The notes under the pieces are model-generated. The model saw only the letters and a list, made by a program, of their open reading frames with translations, was not told where the DNA came from and did no database searches. DNA of 64,000 nt, taken from NCBI RefSeq assembly GCF_014648475.1, contig NZ_BMRE01000006.1:124001-188000 (forward strand), read 5' to 3'. How positions within the stretch are numbered: the stretch's first letter is position 1; the number at the start of each line of letters is the position of its first letter. The DNA comes from Lentzea flava (GTDB lineage Bacteria; Actinomycetota; Actinomycetes; Mycobacteriales; Pseudonocardiaceae). Made by a program: the position numbers and the translations under genes. This document shows positions 41,132 through 50,043 of the stretch, in pieces.

Positions 41132-42652
41132 ATGTCGATCAGATCCAAGGCGACGGCCGCGGTCGCGTCCGCGGCCGCCATGACCCTTTTCGCGGGGACG
41201 GCGCTCGCGGCGTCTCCCGGAGCACCCGGCGCCGGTGACCCGTACTTCCCGAAGTACGGCAACGGCGGATACGACGTCTCCCACTACGACATCAGGCTCA
41301 ACTACAACCCGAACGGCGACCAGCTGTCCGGCACCACGACGATCCTCGCCAAGGCCACCGAGGACCTCACGCAGTTCAACCTGGACTTCCTGCTCAAGGT
41401 GAAGTCGGTCAGGGTGAACAACGCGCCGGCCTCGTTCGTGTCCGACGACGGCGAGCTGACCCTCACCCCGCGCGGCGGCGTGCGCAAGGGCCAGGACCTG
41501 ACCATCGTCGTCACCTACGCCGACACCCCGTCCACCGTGAAGGACCGCAACGGCTTCACGGCGTGGACCAAGACCCCCGACGGCGCCCTGGCCATCGGTG
41601 AGCCGGAGATCGCCTCCTGGTGGTTCCCGTCGAACGACCACCCGACCGACAAGGCCACCTTCGACGTCAACGTCGCCGTCCCGAACGGCGTCGAGGCGAT
41701 CTCGAACGGCACCTTCGTGGGCCAGACCCGCCAGATCAACGGCTGGACCCGCTGGAACTGGCGCAGCACCAAGCCGCAGGCGACCTACCTGACGTTCCTG
41801 ACGATCGGCCAGTTCGAGATCCGCCAGACGACCACGCCGTCCGGCCAGCCGTACGTCAACGCCTACTCCGAGCGCCTCGGCGAGAACGCCGACGCCGCCA
41901 AGGCGAGCCTCGAGCGCACGCCCGAGGTCATCGAGTTCCTGGCCGAGAACGTCGGCCCGTACCCGTTCGAGGCGCAGGGCGGCGTCGCCACCCCGAACCT
42001 GGGCTACGCGCTGGAGAACCAGACCCGCCCGGTCTACGACACGGCCTTCTTCCGCCGCGGCGCCAACACCTACGTGGTCGCCCACGAACTGGGCCACCAG
42101 TGGTTCGGCGACTCGGTGTCGGTGCACCACTGGCGCGACATCTGGCTGAACGAGGGCTTCGCCTCCTACATGGAGTGGCTCTGGTCAGAGCACATCGGTG
42201 AGGGCACGGCGCAGGAGAACTCCGACTTCACCTACGACCTGTACCCGGCCGACAGCCCGTTCTGGGACGTCCTGCCCGGCGACCCCGGTGCCGGCGCGGT
42301 GTTCGACGGCGCCGTCTACGACCGCGGCGCGCTCGCCGTCCACGCCCTGCGCGCGGCCGTCGGCGACGAGAAGTTCTTCCAGATCCTGAAGACGTGGACG
42401 GCGGAGAAGAAGTACTCCGACGCCACCATCGAGGAGTTCATCGCGGTGGCGGAGCGGGTGTCTGGTCAGCAGCTCGACGAGCTGTTCCAGACGTGGCTCT
42501 TCACCAAGGGCAAGCCGGCCCAGGCGCCCGGCCGCACGGCGGACGCGGCGGCCAGGACGCTGTCGGTCGACTCGGCTCCGGCCAAGGCGGCTGAGCCGAA
42601 GTCGCGCGCCAAGATCCAGCTGACGCACGAGCTGCTGGACGCGCACAAGTAA
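41132..42652 (+). CDS. Secreted M1-family zinc aminopeptidase
   Basis: 506 residues. A signal peptide ending TLFAGTALAASPG is followed by the N-terminal beta domain and the catalytic domain. The zinc site is VVAHELGHQWFGDSV (HExxH) with the third ligand in WLNEGFASYMEWLW, 18-19 residues on; the exopeptidase GxMEN motif is replaced by NLGYALENQ, keeping the glutamate position. About 130 residues of the usual C-terminal helical domain are present as EKFFQILKTWTAEKKYSDAT. The tail is alanine-rich. It has its own leaderless promoter and a strong terminator. Confidence 0.9.
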   Translation: MSIRSKATAAVASAAAMTLFAGTALAASPGAPGAGDPYFPKYGNGGYDVSHYDIRLNYNPNGDQLSGTTTILAKATEDLTQFNLDFLLKVKSVRVNNAPASFVSDDGELTLTPRGGVRKGQDLTIVVTYADTPSTVKDRNGFTAWTKTPDGALAIGEPEIASWWFPSNDHPTDKATFDVNVAVPNGVEAISNGTFVGQTRQINGWTRWNWRSTKPQATYLTFLTIGQFEIRQTTTPSGQPYVNAYSERLGENADAAKASLERTPEVIEFLAENVGPYPFEAQGGVATPNLGYALENQTRPVYDTAFFRRGANTYVVAHELGHQWFGDSVSVHHWRDIWLNEGFASYMEWLWSEHIGEGTAQENSDFTYDLYPADSPFWDVLPGDPGAGAVFDGAVYDRGALAVHALRAAVGDEKFFQILKTWTAEKKYSDATIEEFIAVAERVSGQQLDELFQTWLFTKGKPAQAPGRTADAAARTLSVDSAPAKAAEPKSRAKIQLTHELLDAHK

Positions 42653-42666
42653 CTGACACGTTTGCG

Positions 42667-42698
42667 ACAAGGGGCCTTCCGGGTGGAAGGCCCCTTGT
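42667..42698. terminator. Strong bidirectional intrinsic terminator
   Basis: ACAAGGGGCCTTCC and its exact complement flank the loop GGGT, followed by T-containing sequence. It lies between the convergent M1 peptidase and isochorismate synthase genes. Confidence 0.9.
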
Positions 42699-42703
42699 TC
42701 CGT

Positions 42704-43936
42704 TCAGAGGCCTTCCAACGCCTCCCGCATCGGCCGCATCTTGGCGTGCGCCTCCTGCACCTCGATGTCCGGATCGGAGTCCGCGACCAGCCCGCACCCG
42801 GCGAACAACCGCGCCGTCGAGCCGCTGATCTGCGCACACCGCAACGCGATCCCGAGCTCGCCGTCACCGTTCCCGTCGATCCACCCCACGGGCCCCGCGT
42901 ACCGCCCGCGGTCCATCCCCTCCAGCTGACCGATCAACGTAGTCGCGTCCAGCCGTGGCGTCCCACCAACCGCGGCCGTGGGATGCACGGCCGAGCCGAG
43001 GTGCAGCAACGACACCGACGACTCGAGGGTGCCGATCACGTCGCTGGACAGGTGCGACACGTTGGGCAGCCGCAGAACCGAAGGTCCCTCGACTGACATC
43101 GTTGTGCAGAAGGGACGCAACGTCTCCGCGAGAGAAGTGATCGCGTAGTCGTGCTCTTCGAGGTTCTTCTCCGACGCCATCAACGCCGACGCGAGCTCTT
43201 CGTCCGACACGCCGTCGTGCGGCCAGGTCGTGCCGGCCAGCACACGCGAGTCGACGACCGCGCCGGTGCGACGCAGCAGCAGTTCGGGCGTGGCGCCCAC
43301 CAGGCCGTCCACCGCGTACGCCCAGCACTCCGGGTAGCGCCGGGCCAGGCCCTGCAGCACGAACCGCTGGTCGAGGCGCTTGTCCGTCACGGCCACCAGG
43401 TCGTGCGCGAGCACCACCTTGTCCAGTTCGCCGCCCCGCATGCGCGCCACGGCCTCGCGGACCGCCTCGCGGTACTGCGTGACCGGCAGCTGGCCGTTCG
43501 CGTACCGGACGGTCGAGGGGCGTGACAAGGGCGCGATCTCGGGATCGGTGTCCCCCGCGCCGATCGTGGTGATCCACTGCTGGCCGTTGCGGCGGCCGAC
43601 CACGACCTCGGGGACGATCAGCACCGAGTCGCCCGGCGAGTCCGCGAAGGCCATCGAGATGAACGCGACCGGGCCGCTGCCCGGAACGCCCAGTTCGTCG
43701 TCTACGTCCAGGTGCGCGCAGAACTCCCGCCACCACTTGTCGGCCTGCGCGAACCGGTCTGGGCCGCTGACCTCGAGCCGTGCTGCCTCGCCCCAGCCGA
43801 CCAGGCCGGACCCGTCGCGCACCCAGGCGAGCGCGTGCTCCGGGTCTGGCAGCAGTCCGAGCAGGTCACCGGCGGTGTCCCGCCTCGACCGGACGCGGAT
43901 CCGCTGCCCTGCTCGCGATGTCGGTGCTGAGGTCAC
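42704..43936 (-). CDS. menF: Isochorismate synthase
   Basis: 410 residues, chorismate-binding fold. It isomerises chorismate to isochorismate, the MenD substrate. GELDKVVLAHDLVAVTDKRL, VGATPELLLRRTGAVVDSRV, LHLGSAVHPTAAVGGTPRLD (with the active-site His) and GWIDGNGDGELGIALRCAQI are all present in order, and the C-terminal AGCGLVADSDPDIEVQEAHA completes the family. The closeness to menD favours menaquinone over siderophore use. TACAGT six bases before GTG 43936 gives a leaderless start. Confidence 0.9.
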   Translation of the reverse strand: MTSAPTSRAGQRIRVRSRRDTAGDLLGLLPDPEHALAWVRDGSGLVGWGEAARLEVSGPDRFAQADKWWREFCAHLDVDDELGVPGSGPVAFISMAFADSPGDSVLIVPEVVVGRRNGQQWITTIGAGDTDPEIAPLSRPSTVRYANGQLPVTQYREAVREAVARMRGGELDKVVLAHDLVAVTDKRLDQRFVLQGLARRYPECWAYAVDGLVGATPELLLRRTGAVVDSRVLAGTTWPHDGVSDEELASALMASEKNLEEHDYAITSLAETLRPFCTTMSVEGPSVLRLPNVSHLSSDVIGTLESSVSLLHLGSAVHPTAAVGGTPRLDATTLIGQLEGMDRGRYAGPVGWIDGNGDGELGIALRCAQISGSTARLFAGCGLVADSDPDIEVQEAHAKMRPMREALEGL

Positions 43937-43942
43937 GCTCCG

Positions 43943-43948
43943 ACTGTA
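43943..43948 (-). promoter_or_regulatory. -10 element for menF
   Basis: On the minus strand TACAGT, six bases, then GTG 43936: leaderless promoter pattern. Confidence 0.5.
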
Positions 43949-44014
43949 TGGACCTCAACCTGAAAGCGCGGCATCCGCCCGGCTCTAGACTTCTCAGTTG
44001 TGGTGGAGGACGCA

Positions 44015-44446
44015 GTGACCAAGCCGCCGCTCGGCGTACGCGTCCGCCGTGCGGTCAGTCGTGTTCTGCTCGTCGTCGGTGGGGTGGTCACGCTCGTGTG
44101 CGTGCTGCTGCCCATCGCCTGCTGGCGCGACGACGTGGCGATTGAGCGGCACATGGGGCAGGCGGTCGCGCAGGTCGACTCCGTCGCTTTCAACAGGACG
44201 GTTGTGCGCTACGCCACACCGGACGGTCGGGTGTTCATCCCGTCGCAGGGCGTGCTGTACCCGTCCGGTCTCAACGTCGGCGACAACGTGCGGGTCGAGT
44301 ACGACCAGACGAACCCGGAACTCACGCGGGTGGCAGGGCGCAGCGCCGTCCTGAGCCTGTTGCCCGTGGGGACGTTCCTCGTGGCCGTCTGGATCGTCAT
44401 CGCCGCGGTTGTGACAGTTCTACGCAGATTCGGCACTCAGGTGTAA
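44015..44446 (+). CDS. DUF3592-like membrane protein
   Basis: 143 residues (148 if GTG 44000 is used). Two transmembrane helices (VLLVVGGVVTLVCVLLPIAC and LLPVGTFLVAVWIVIAAVVT) flank an external beta domain with VRYATPDGRVFIPSQGVLYP and VGDNVRVEYDQTNPELTRVA, the DUF3592 pattern. GTG 44015 has GGAGG five bases upstream; TAGACT at 43986-43991 would be the -10. Rv0556 has a related position between menD and the mannosyltransferase. It ends ten bases before paaA. Function unknown. Confidence 0.75.
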   Translation: MTKPPLGVRVRRAVSRVLLVVGGVVTLVCVLLPIACWRDDVAIERHMGQAVAQVDSVAFNRTVVRYATPDGRVFIPSQGVLYPSGLNVGDNVRVEYDQTNPELTRVAGRSAVLSLLPVGTFLVAVWIVIAAVVTVLRRFGTQV

Positions 44447-44449
44447 CAT
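44444..44449 (+). promoter_or_regulatory. -10 element for the paaABCDE operon
   Basis: TAACAT overlaps the stop of the membrane-protein gene and lies six bases before ATG 44456: leaderless promoter for the whole operon. No repressor gene lies alongside. Confidence 0.55.
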
Positions 44450-44455
44450 CGGTGC

Positions 44456-45397
44456 ATGGCGGATGACCTGGAGCTGCGCTTCGAGCGCACCGTGCAGGCC
44501 GACGCGCGCATCGAGCCGCGCGACTGGATGCCCGACGGCTACCGCAAGACCCTGATCAGGCAGATCGCCCAGCACGCCCACTCCGAGATCATCGGGATGC
44601 AGCCGGAGGGCAACTGGATCTCGCGCGCGCCCTCGCTGCGGCGCAAGGCGATCCTGCTGGCCAAGGTGCAGGACGAGGCCGGCCACGGCCTGTACCTGTA
44701 CTCGGCGACCGAGACGCTCGGCGCCGACCGCGAGGACCTGACGCTCAAGCTCATCGAGGGGCGCCAGAAGTACTCCTCGATCTTCAACTACCCGACGCTG
44801 ACGTTCGCCGACGTCGGCGTGATCGGCTGGCTCGTCGACGGCGCCGCGATCTGCAACCAGGTGCCGCTCTGCCGCACGTCCTACGGGCCGTACGCGCGCG
44901 CCATGATCCGCATCTGCAAGGAAGAGTCGTTCCACCAGCGTCAGGGCTACGAGCTGCTCATGACGATGATGCGCGGCACCCAGCAGCAGCGCGACATGGT
45001 GCAGGACGCGGTGAACCGGTGGTGGTGGCCCGCGCTGATGATGTTCGGCCCGCCGGACTCCGAGTCCACGAACACCGAGCAGTCGATGGCGTGGCGGATC
45101 AAGCGCGACACCAACGACGAGCTGCGGCAGAAGTTCGTGAACATGAGCGTGCCGCAGGCCGAGAAGCTCGGCGTGACGTTCCCCGATCCCGACCTCAAGT
45201 GGAACGAAGAGCGCGGGCAGTACGACTTCGGCTCGCCGGACTGGGACGAGTTCTGGCAGGTCGTGAAGGGGGGTGGCGTCTGCAACGCGCAGCGCATCGC
45301 CCACCGCCGCAAGGCCCACGAGGACGGGGCCTGGGTCCGTGAGGCCGCTGCCGCCCACGCCGCCAAGCAGGCCGTTGCGAAGGAAGGTGCCGCGTGA
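44456..45397 (+). CDS. paaA: 1,2-phenylacetyl-CoA epoxidase subunit A
   Basis: 313 residues, ferritin-like di-iron subunit that epoxidises the aromatic ring of phenylacetyl-CoA. Iron-ligand glutamates and histidines lie in [57 protein letters not shown] and nearby helices; [20 protein letters not shown] follows. Complete against the E. coli family. It is first of five coupled genes and has its own promoter. The rest of the phenylacetate route (paaK, paaG, paaZ, paaH) is not in the window, so the ligase and ring-opening enzymes must be elsewhere. Confidence 0.95.
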   Translation: MADDLELRFERTVQADARIEPRDWMPDGYRKTLIRQIAQHAHSEIIGMQPEGNWISRAPSLRRKAILLAKVQDEAGHGLYLYSATETLGADREDLTLKLIEGRQKYSSIFNYPTLTFADVGVIGWLVDGAAICNQVPLCRTSYGPYARAMIRICKEESFHQRQGYELLMTMMRGTQQQRDMVQDAVNRWWWPALMMFGPPDSESTNTEQSMAWRIKRDTNDELRQKFVNMSVPQAEKLGVTFPDPDLKWNEERGQYDFGSPDWDEFWQVVKGGGVCNAQRIAHRRKAHEDGAWVREAAAAHAAKQAVAKEGAA

Positions 45398-45678
45398 GCA
45401 CGTCTTGGCCGCTGTGGGAAGTGTTCGTGCGCGGCAAGCGCGGCCTGAACCACGTGCACGTCGGTTCGCTGCACGCGCCGGACGCGGAGATGGCGCTGCG
45501 CAACGCCCGTGACGTCTACACGCGCCGCAACGAGGGCGTGTCGATCTGGGTGGTGCCCGCGGCCGCGATCACGGCTTCGTCGCCCGACGAGAAGGATCCG
45601 TTCTTCTCGCCGTCCGGGGACAAGGTCTACCGGCACCCGACGTTCTACTCGATTCCCGAGGACGTGCCGCACCTATGA
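45394..45678 (+). CDS. paaB: 1,2-phenylacetyl-CoA epoxidase subunit B
   Basis: 94 residues, small structural subunit of the epoxidase: [20 protein letters not shown], then [20 protein letters not shown] and [18 protein letters not shown], ending [18 protein letters not shown]. It has no cofactor and bridges PaaA-PaaC dimers. GTG 45394 overlaps the paaA stop by four bases. Confidence 0.95.
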   Translation: MSTSWPLWEVFVRGKRGLNHVHVGSLHAPDAEMALRNARDVYTRRNEGVSIWVVPAAAITASSPDEKDPFFSPSGDKVYRHPTFYSIPEDVPHL

Positions 45679-46559
45679 GCTTCGACAACGCTTACGAGTC
45701 GCTCCTCGGCCACGAGGACTCGCACTGGGCGTTCGGGACGGGCTTCTCCGAGGCGCTGTCCGGCGTGAACCGCGAGTTCCCGGCGGGAGTCGATCGCGAC
45801 GACATCGCCACGTACTGCCTGATGCTCGGCGACGACGCGTTGATCTTCTCGCAGCGGCTCTCGGAGTGGTGCTCGCGCGCTCCGGAACTGGAAGAGGACA
45901 TCGCGCTCGCCAACATCGCGCTCGACCTGCTGGGCCAGGCCCGCATGCTGCTCACGCGCGCCGGCGAGGTGCTCGGGAAGTCCGAGGACGACCTGGCCTA
46001 CCTGCGCGACGAACGCGAGTTCCGCAACGTGCACCTGGCCGAGATCGACTGCGGTCCCGGCCCCGGCGGCGACTTCGGCACGACCATCGCGCGGCTGCTG
46101 GTGTTCTCGTCGTGGCGGCTCGCCCTCTTCTCACGCCTGCGTGGCTCGGCTGACCCCGTGCTCGCCGCTGTCGCCGAGAAGGGCCTGAAGGAGCTGGCGT
46201 ACCACCGCGACCACGCCGCGCAGTGGACGGTCCGGCTCGGCGACGGCACCGACGAGTCGCACCGTCGCATGCAGGCCGGTCTTGAGCGTGTCTGGCCGTT
46301 CGTGGACGAGCTCTTCGCCACGCACCCCGTCGAAGCGCGCCTAGCGGGCGTCGCGGTCGACCCGGCGTCGCTGAAGTCCGAAGTGGACGGTGTGCTGGAG
46401 GCGGTGTTCTCCGCCGCAGGGCTTTCGCGACCCGCTGACACTCGCGCCGCACGCGTCGCGGGCATGGCGGGCCGCGACGGCGTGCACACCGAGGCCATGG
46501 GCTACCTGCTCGCCGAGATGCAGCACCTGCACCGCTCGCTGCCGGGAGCGGTCTGGTGA
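45675..46559 (+). CDS. paaC: 1,2-phenylacetyl-CoA epoxidase subunit C
   Basis: 294 residues, the non-catalytic ferritin-like partner of PaaA. LGHEDSHWAFGTGFSEALSG, LEEDIALANIALDLLGQARM and LAYHRDHAAQWTVRLGDGTD mark the family; the metal ligands of PaaA are not all kept, as usual for PaaC. A C-terminal helical part ends MGYLLAEMQHLHRSLPGAVW. ATG 45675 overlaps the paaB stop by four bases. Confidence 0.93.
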   Translation: MSFDNAYESLLGHEDSHWAFGTGFSEALSGVNREFPAGVDRDDIATYCLMLGDDALIFSQRLSEWCSRAPELEEDIALANIALDLLGQARMLLTRAGEVLGKSEDDLAYLRDEREFRNVHLAEIDCGPGPGGDFGTTIARLLVFSSWRLALFSRLRGSADPVLAAVAEKGLKELAYHRDHAAQWTVRLGDGTDESHRRMQAGLERVWPFVDELFATHPVEARLAGVAVDPASLKSEVDGVLEAVFSAAGLSRPADTRAARVAGMAGRDGVHTEAMGYLLAEMQHLHRSLPGAVW

Positions 46560-47047
46560 CGACGGCACTGGAGATCGCGTCGGCCGTGCGGGACCCGGAG
46601 CTCCCGGTCCTCACGCTGGCGGACCTCGGCGTGCTCCGCGATGTGTCCGAAGAGGACGGTCGCGTCGTCGTCACCATCACCCCGACCTACTCCGGCTGCC
46701 CCGCGATCGACGAGATGGGCGCCGACCTGCGCCGTTCGTTGCTCGCCGCGGGTTTTGCCGAGGTCGAGGTGCGCCTGTCGCTCTCCCCGGCCTGGACGAC
46801 CGACTGGATCAGCGCCGAGGGCCGCTCGAAACTGGCCGCGGCGGGCATCGCGCCCCCGTCCAGGATCGGCCCGTCCGTCGCTGGCCCGGTGCCGCTGAAC
46901 CTGGTGCCGCCGTCCCGTCAGGTCGCCTGCCCGCAGTGCGGCTCGCCCAACACGTCGGAGATTTCCCGTTTCGGGTCGACCGCGTGCAAGGCCCTGCGCC
47001 GCTGCAACGCATGCTCCGAACCGTTCGAGCACGTCAAGGAGATCTAG
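46556..47047 (+). CDS. paaD: Phenylacetyl-CoA epoxidase accessory protein D (Fe-S assembly type)
   Basis: 163 residues. The first ~95 residues are a SufT/DUF59-like domain (VRDPELPVLTLADLGVLRDV, ITPTYSGCPAIDEMGADL); the C-terminal ~50 residues form a zinc-ribbon with VACPQCGSPNTSEISRFGST and CKALRRCNACSEPFEHVKEI. PaaD is needed in vivo for the epoxidase and probably matures a metal centre, perhaps the 2Fe-2S of PaaE. GTG 46556 overlaps the paaC stop by four bases. Confidence 0.92.
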   Translation: MTTALEIASAVRDPELPVLTLADLGVLRDVSEEDGRVVVTITPTYSGCPAIDEMGADLRRSLLAAGFAEVEVRLSLSPAWTTDWISAEGRSKLAAAGIAPPSRIGPSVAGPVPLNLVPPSRQVACPQCGSPNTSEISRFGSTACKALRRCNACSEPFEHVKEI

Positions 47048-48088
47048 TTGTCGCGCCGAGCCGCCTTCCACAAGCTGACGGTCGCCCGCGTCGACCGCCT
47101 CTGCGACGACGCCGTGGCCGTCACCTTCGACGTGCCGCCGGACCTCTCCGAGGAGTTCGCCTTCGCCGCGGGCCAGTACCTGACCCTGCGCCAGGGCGAC
47201 GAACGCCGCTCGTACTCGATCTGCGCCCCCTCCGGCGCCGCCCCGCGAATCGGCGTGCGCCGCGTGGACGGCGGCCAGTTCTCCACCTGGCTGGTCGACC
47301 GCGTGGCCCCCGGCGACGTGGTCGAGGTCCTGCCCCCGCTGGGCAAGTTCACCCCGACCGGCACCGCCATCCACCACGGCTTCGTGGTGGCGGGCTCCGG
47401 CATCACCCCGGCCCTGTCGATTGCCGCGACGGTCCTCGCCACCGGCGCCCGCGTGACGCTGCTCTACGGCAACCGCCGCACCGACACGGTGATGTTCGCC
47501 GACGAGCTGGCCGACCTGAAGGACCGCTACCCGGCCACGTTCCAGCTGATCCACGTCCTGTCCCGCGAACCGCGCGACGTGGACCTGTTCACCGGCCGCC
47601 TCGACGCCGCGAAGCTGACGGCCCTGTTCGACACCGTCGTCCCGTTCGACGGCATCGACGAATGGTGGCTCTGCGGCCCCTACGAGATGGTCCAGGACGC
47701 CACCGCCGTACTGCGCGACCGCGGCGTGCCCGCCGACCACGTGCACCACGAACTCTTCTACGTAGACGAGCCCCCGCCCCCACCGCGCCGCACCGAGGCC
47801 GTGGTGGAGTCCGCCGCGTCCGTGACGGTCGTGCTGGACGGCAAGTCGACCACCCTGCCCCTGCCCGCCGACGAGCCGATCCTGGACGCGGCCCAGCGGG
47901 TCCGCGCCGACCTGCCCTTCGCGTGCAAGGGCGGGGTGTGCGGCACGTGCCGGGCGCTGGTCACCGAGGGCTCGGTCGAGATGCGGCGCAACTACGCGCT
48001 CGACGAAGCCGAGGTGGCGGCCGGGTTCGTGCTTACCTGCCAGGCGTTGCCGACCAGCGAGTGCGTGACCGTCGACTTCGACGCCTGA
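47048..48088 (+). CDS. paaE: 1,2-phenylacetyl-CoA epoxidase subunit E (NADPH reductase)
   Basis: 346 residues. An FAD domain (FAAGQYLTLRQGDERRSYSI), a NAD(P)H domain (HGFVVAGSGITPALSIAATV, WWLCGPYEMVQDATAVLR) and a C-terminal 2Fe-2S ferredoxin (FACKGGVCGTCRALV, with the fourth cysteine in FVLTCQAL) in that order: it passes electrons from NADPH to PaaA. TTG 47048 directly follows the paaD stop codon. The operon ends with a small hairpin at 48091-48108. Confidence 0.94.
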   Translation: MSRRAAFHKLTVARVDRLCDDAVAVTFDVPPDLSEEFAFAAGQYLTLRQGDERRSYSICAPSGAAPRIGVRRVDGGQFSTWLVDRVAPGDVVEVLPPLGKFTPTGTAIHHGFVVAGSGITPALSIAATVLATGARVTLLYGNRRTDTVMFADELADLKDRYPATFQLIHVLSREPRDVDLFTGRLDAAKLTALFDTVVPFDGIDEWWLCGPYEMVQDATAVLRDRGVPADHVHHELFYVDEPPPPPRRTEAVVESAASVTVVLDGKSTTLPLPADEPILDAAQRVRADLPFACKGGVCGTCRALVTEGSVEMRRNYALDEAEVAAGFVLTCQALPTSECVTVDFDA

Positions 48089-48444
48089 TCGGAGTAGCCC
48101 GTTACTCCTTTGAGACCATATGGTCCATGTGGCACGGATTTCTCGACGAGTCGCGGCGCGCTCAGGGCTGCGTCGGCTGGTGAAACCCGGCCAACGTCGT
48201 GTGCACTTCTGACGACATCCCTGCCCGCCAGCTGTGTCTGGCTGCCGCGGCGACGTGGCTCCACGAGGTCGGAGTCACTCGGCTGGCGATCGAGAGCTGT
48301 GCACACCAGCTCGACCAGTGCCCAGAAAGCGCGAAACCCGGCAACCGACCGTCCGGACGGTGAACCGGGTCCACTTCCGGCTCCTACTGGAACCGGCGGT
48401 ACAACCGTAGCACCACAGGAAAATCCCGCAGGAATTTCCTCCAC
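48089..48444. other. 356-base intergenic region with palindromes, no gene seen
   Basis: Holds a weak hairpin behind paaE (GGAGTA/TACTCC, 48091-48108, then T-rich), a 12-base palindrome GACCATATGGTC at 48114-48125 and a perfect 14-base palindrome ACCGTCCGGACGGT at 48348-48361. GAAACCCGGC occurs twice (around 48182 and 48333). Open frames on both strands here lack ribosome sites and recognisable proteins. Confidence 0.5.
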
Positions 48445-49080
48445 GTGGCACGATCACTGGCCATGGGGGTTGTCGTCCGCTCAGCGCTCTGGGGCCTAGG
48501 CATCGGCTCGCTGCTCATGGCCGCCTTCGTGACGATGATCGAGCTGGCGAGCACGACCGAGTCCACGTCCTCGACCTTCGTCACGATCACCGCGATCCTG
48601 ATCTTCGCGCTGCTCTTCGGCGGCATCCCCGGCACCGTGATCGGCACGGCCGTGGGCTTCATCCGCCGCTCACTCCACCGCCCGAGGTACCCCAGGCCGG
48701 TGCCCCCGCCCATCCCGCAGCAGCCCTACGACATGTGGTCCGAGCTGGTGGAACGCTGCGCCGAGTCGACCAGACGAGTCGCCGCGGCCGTCCAGACCGT
48801 CCCCAGGTCACCCGCCAAGGACTGGCTCGCGCGGATCAGCGAGCAGCTCACCAGGGAGCTCGACGACGTGCGCGGCATCGCGCAGCTCGGCAGGGCCCTG
48901 GGCGCGGTCGACCGGCAGCACCCGGTGTACCAGCGGCTGCTCAAGGCCGCGCACGACTTCCACCAGTTCGAGAACGAGGTCGGCAGGGTCGCCCTGCAGA
49001 TGTTCGACCACCCCGAGCTGGACGAGGCGCGCACCCACCTCGAGGTGCTCGAGAAGCAGCTCCCTCAGCTGTCGACCTGA
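48445..49080 (+). CDS. Membrane protein with a C-terminal helical domain
   Basis: 211 residues (or ~205 from ATG 48463). Two transmembrane helices at the N-terminus (SALWGLGIGSLLMAAFVTMI and ITAILIFALLFGGIPGTVIG), a proline-rich spacer (PRPVPPPIPQQPYDMWSELV) and a ~130 residue soluble helical part with LTRELDDVRGIAQLGRALGA and AAHDFHQFENEVGRVALQMF. No family is recognised. The end overlaps the convergent IMPase gene by 16 bases. Confidence 0.65.
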   Translation: MARSLAMGVVVRSALWGLGIGSLLMAAFVTMIELASTTESTSSTFVTITAILIFALLFGGIPGTVIGTAVGFIRRSLHRPRYPRPVPPPIPQQPYDMWSELVERCAESTRRVAAAVQTVPRSPAKDWLARISEQLTRELDDVRGIAQLGRALGAVDRQHPVYQRLLKAAHDFHQFENEVGRVALQMFDHPELDEARTHLEVLEKQLPQLST

Positions 49081-49898
49081 AGCGCCGACTGCCACCAGCC
49101 CAGCACCTCGTCCGCGGCATCGGGCGCGGCCACCAGCAGCCCGTCGACAGGCAGTTGAGCGCCCTCGCCGCGTCTGTCCAGCACCACCGCACCGGACTCG
49201 ACGGCCAACGACACGGCCCCCGCCACGTCCCACTCGTGGTAGCCGTGCAGCACCGCGGCGGCGACGTGGCCCAGTGCCACCTGGGCCACGGCCAGGCACT
49301 TCGAGCCCAGGACGCGGACGCCCGTGCCGGCGATCGCGGCCGTCGAGATGAACTCGCCCATGCCCGGCCACGGACCGGTGCGCGTCATCTCCGTGCACAC
49401 CACCAGGGAGTCGCCCTGGCGTTCGGACAGGCGGATCGGGGTGCCGTTCGCGCGCATGCCGCGGCCTCGGGCGGCGGCGTAGATCTGGGAGCGGTACGGG
49501 TCGGCCACCACGCCGACGACCGGGCCCCAGCGGTCCACCAGGGCCAGGCTGTAGGCGCACCAGGGCATGCCGGCCGTGTAGTTCGCGGTGCCGTCGACCG
49601 GGTCCACGACCCAGCGGAACTCGGAGTCGTCCGGCACGTCCACGTCGGAGTTCTCGCAGAAGACCGGGATCGACGGGAACTCCGCGGTCAGCACGCGGCG
49701 GGTGTGGCGTTCCAGGGTGCGGTCGGTGTCGGTCACCCAGTCGAAGGGCGACTCGTCGGAGTCGGGACGCACGCCGCGGCCGGCGGTGGCCATGATGACG
49801 TCCGAGGCGTCGTTCGCCAGGCGACCGGCCACTTCCAGCGCGATGGACACCAGTCCGGGGTCGGCCGGGTGCGCGGGACGGGACGACAAGACGGTCAT
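49065..49898 (-). CDS. Inositol monophosphatase family protein
   Basis: 277 residues. The metal-binding motifs are present: DWVTDTDRTLERHTRRVL, VFCENSDVDVPDDSEF (metal Glu position is changed to Glu-Asn), WVVDPVDGTANYTAGMPWCA and the second Asp in HGYHEWDVAGAVSLAVESGA. These magnesium-dependent enzymes act on inositol phosphates, histidinol phosphate or fructose bisphosphate; the substrate is not predictable. In this neighbourhood (glycosyltransferases related to phosphatidylinositol mannosides) an inositol-linked role is reasonable but not shown. Confidence 0.85.
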   Translation of the reverse strand: MTVLSSRPAHPADPGLVSIALEVAGRLANDASDVIMATAGRGVRPDSDESPFDWVTDTDRTLERHTRRVLTAEFPSIPVFCENSDVDVPDDSEFRWVVDPVDGTANYTAGMPWCAYSLALVDRWGPVVGVVADPYRSQIYAAARGRGMRANGTPIRLSERQGDSLVVCTEMTRTGPWPGMGEFISTAAIAGTGVRVLGSKCLAVAQVALGHVAAAVLHGYHEWDVAGAVSLAVESGAVVLDRRGEGAQLPVDGLLVAAPDAADEVLGWWQSALQVDS

Positions 49899-50043
49899 GC
49901 TGGCCTAGTTTCACCGCGTCGGGTGACCGGCAGCCGACGCGAAGATGACGAATCGACGATCACCTGGCCACGACGCGAGGTGTTCTGACCGCGTCAAATT
50001 TCGTGTCACGCGGACTTCATGCTGGCACCCCAGGGTGTCATCT

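Noticed and set aside
48114..48125. GACCATATGGTC as a phage attachment site
   Set aside because: No integrase, tRNA or second copy nearby; kept only as a palindrome.
47992..48499. Open frames in the spacer behind paaE on both strands
   Set aside because: No ribosome binding site, no hydrophobic core or motif, and overlap with paaE or the next gene.
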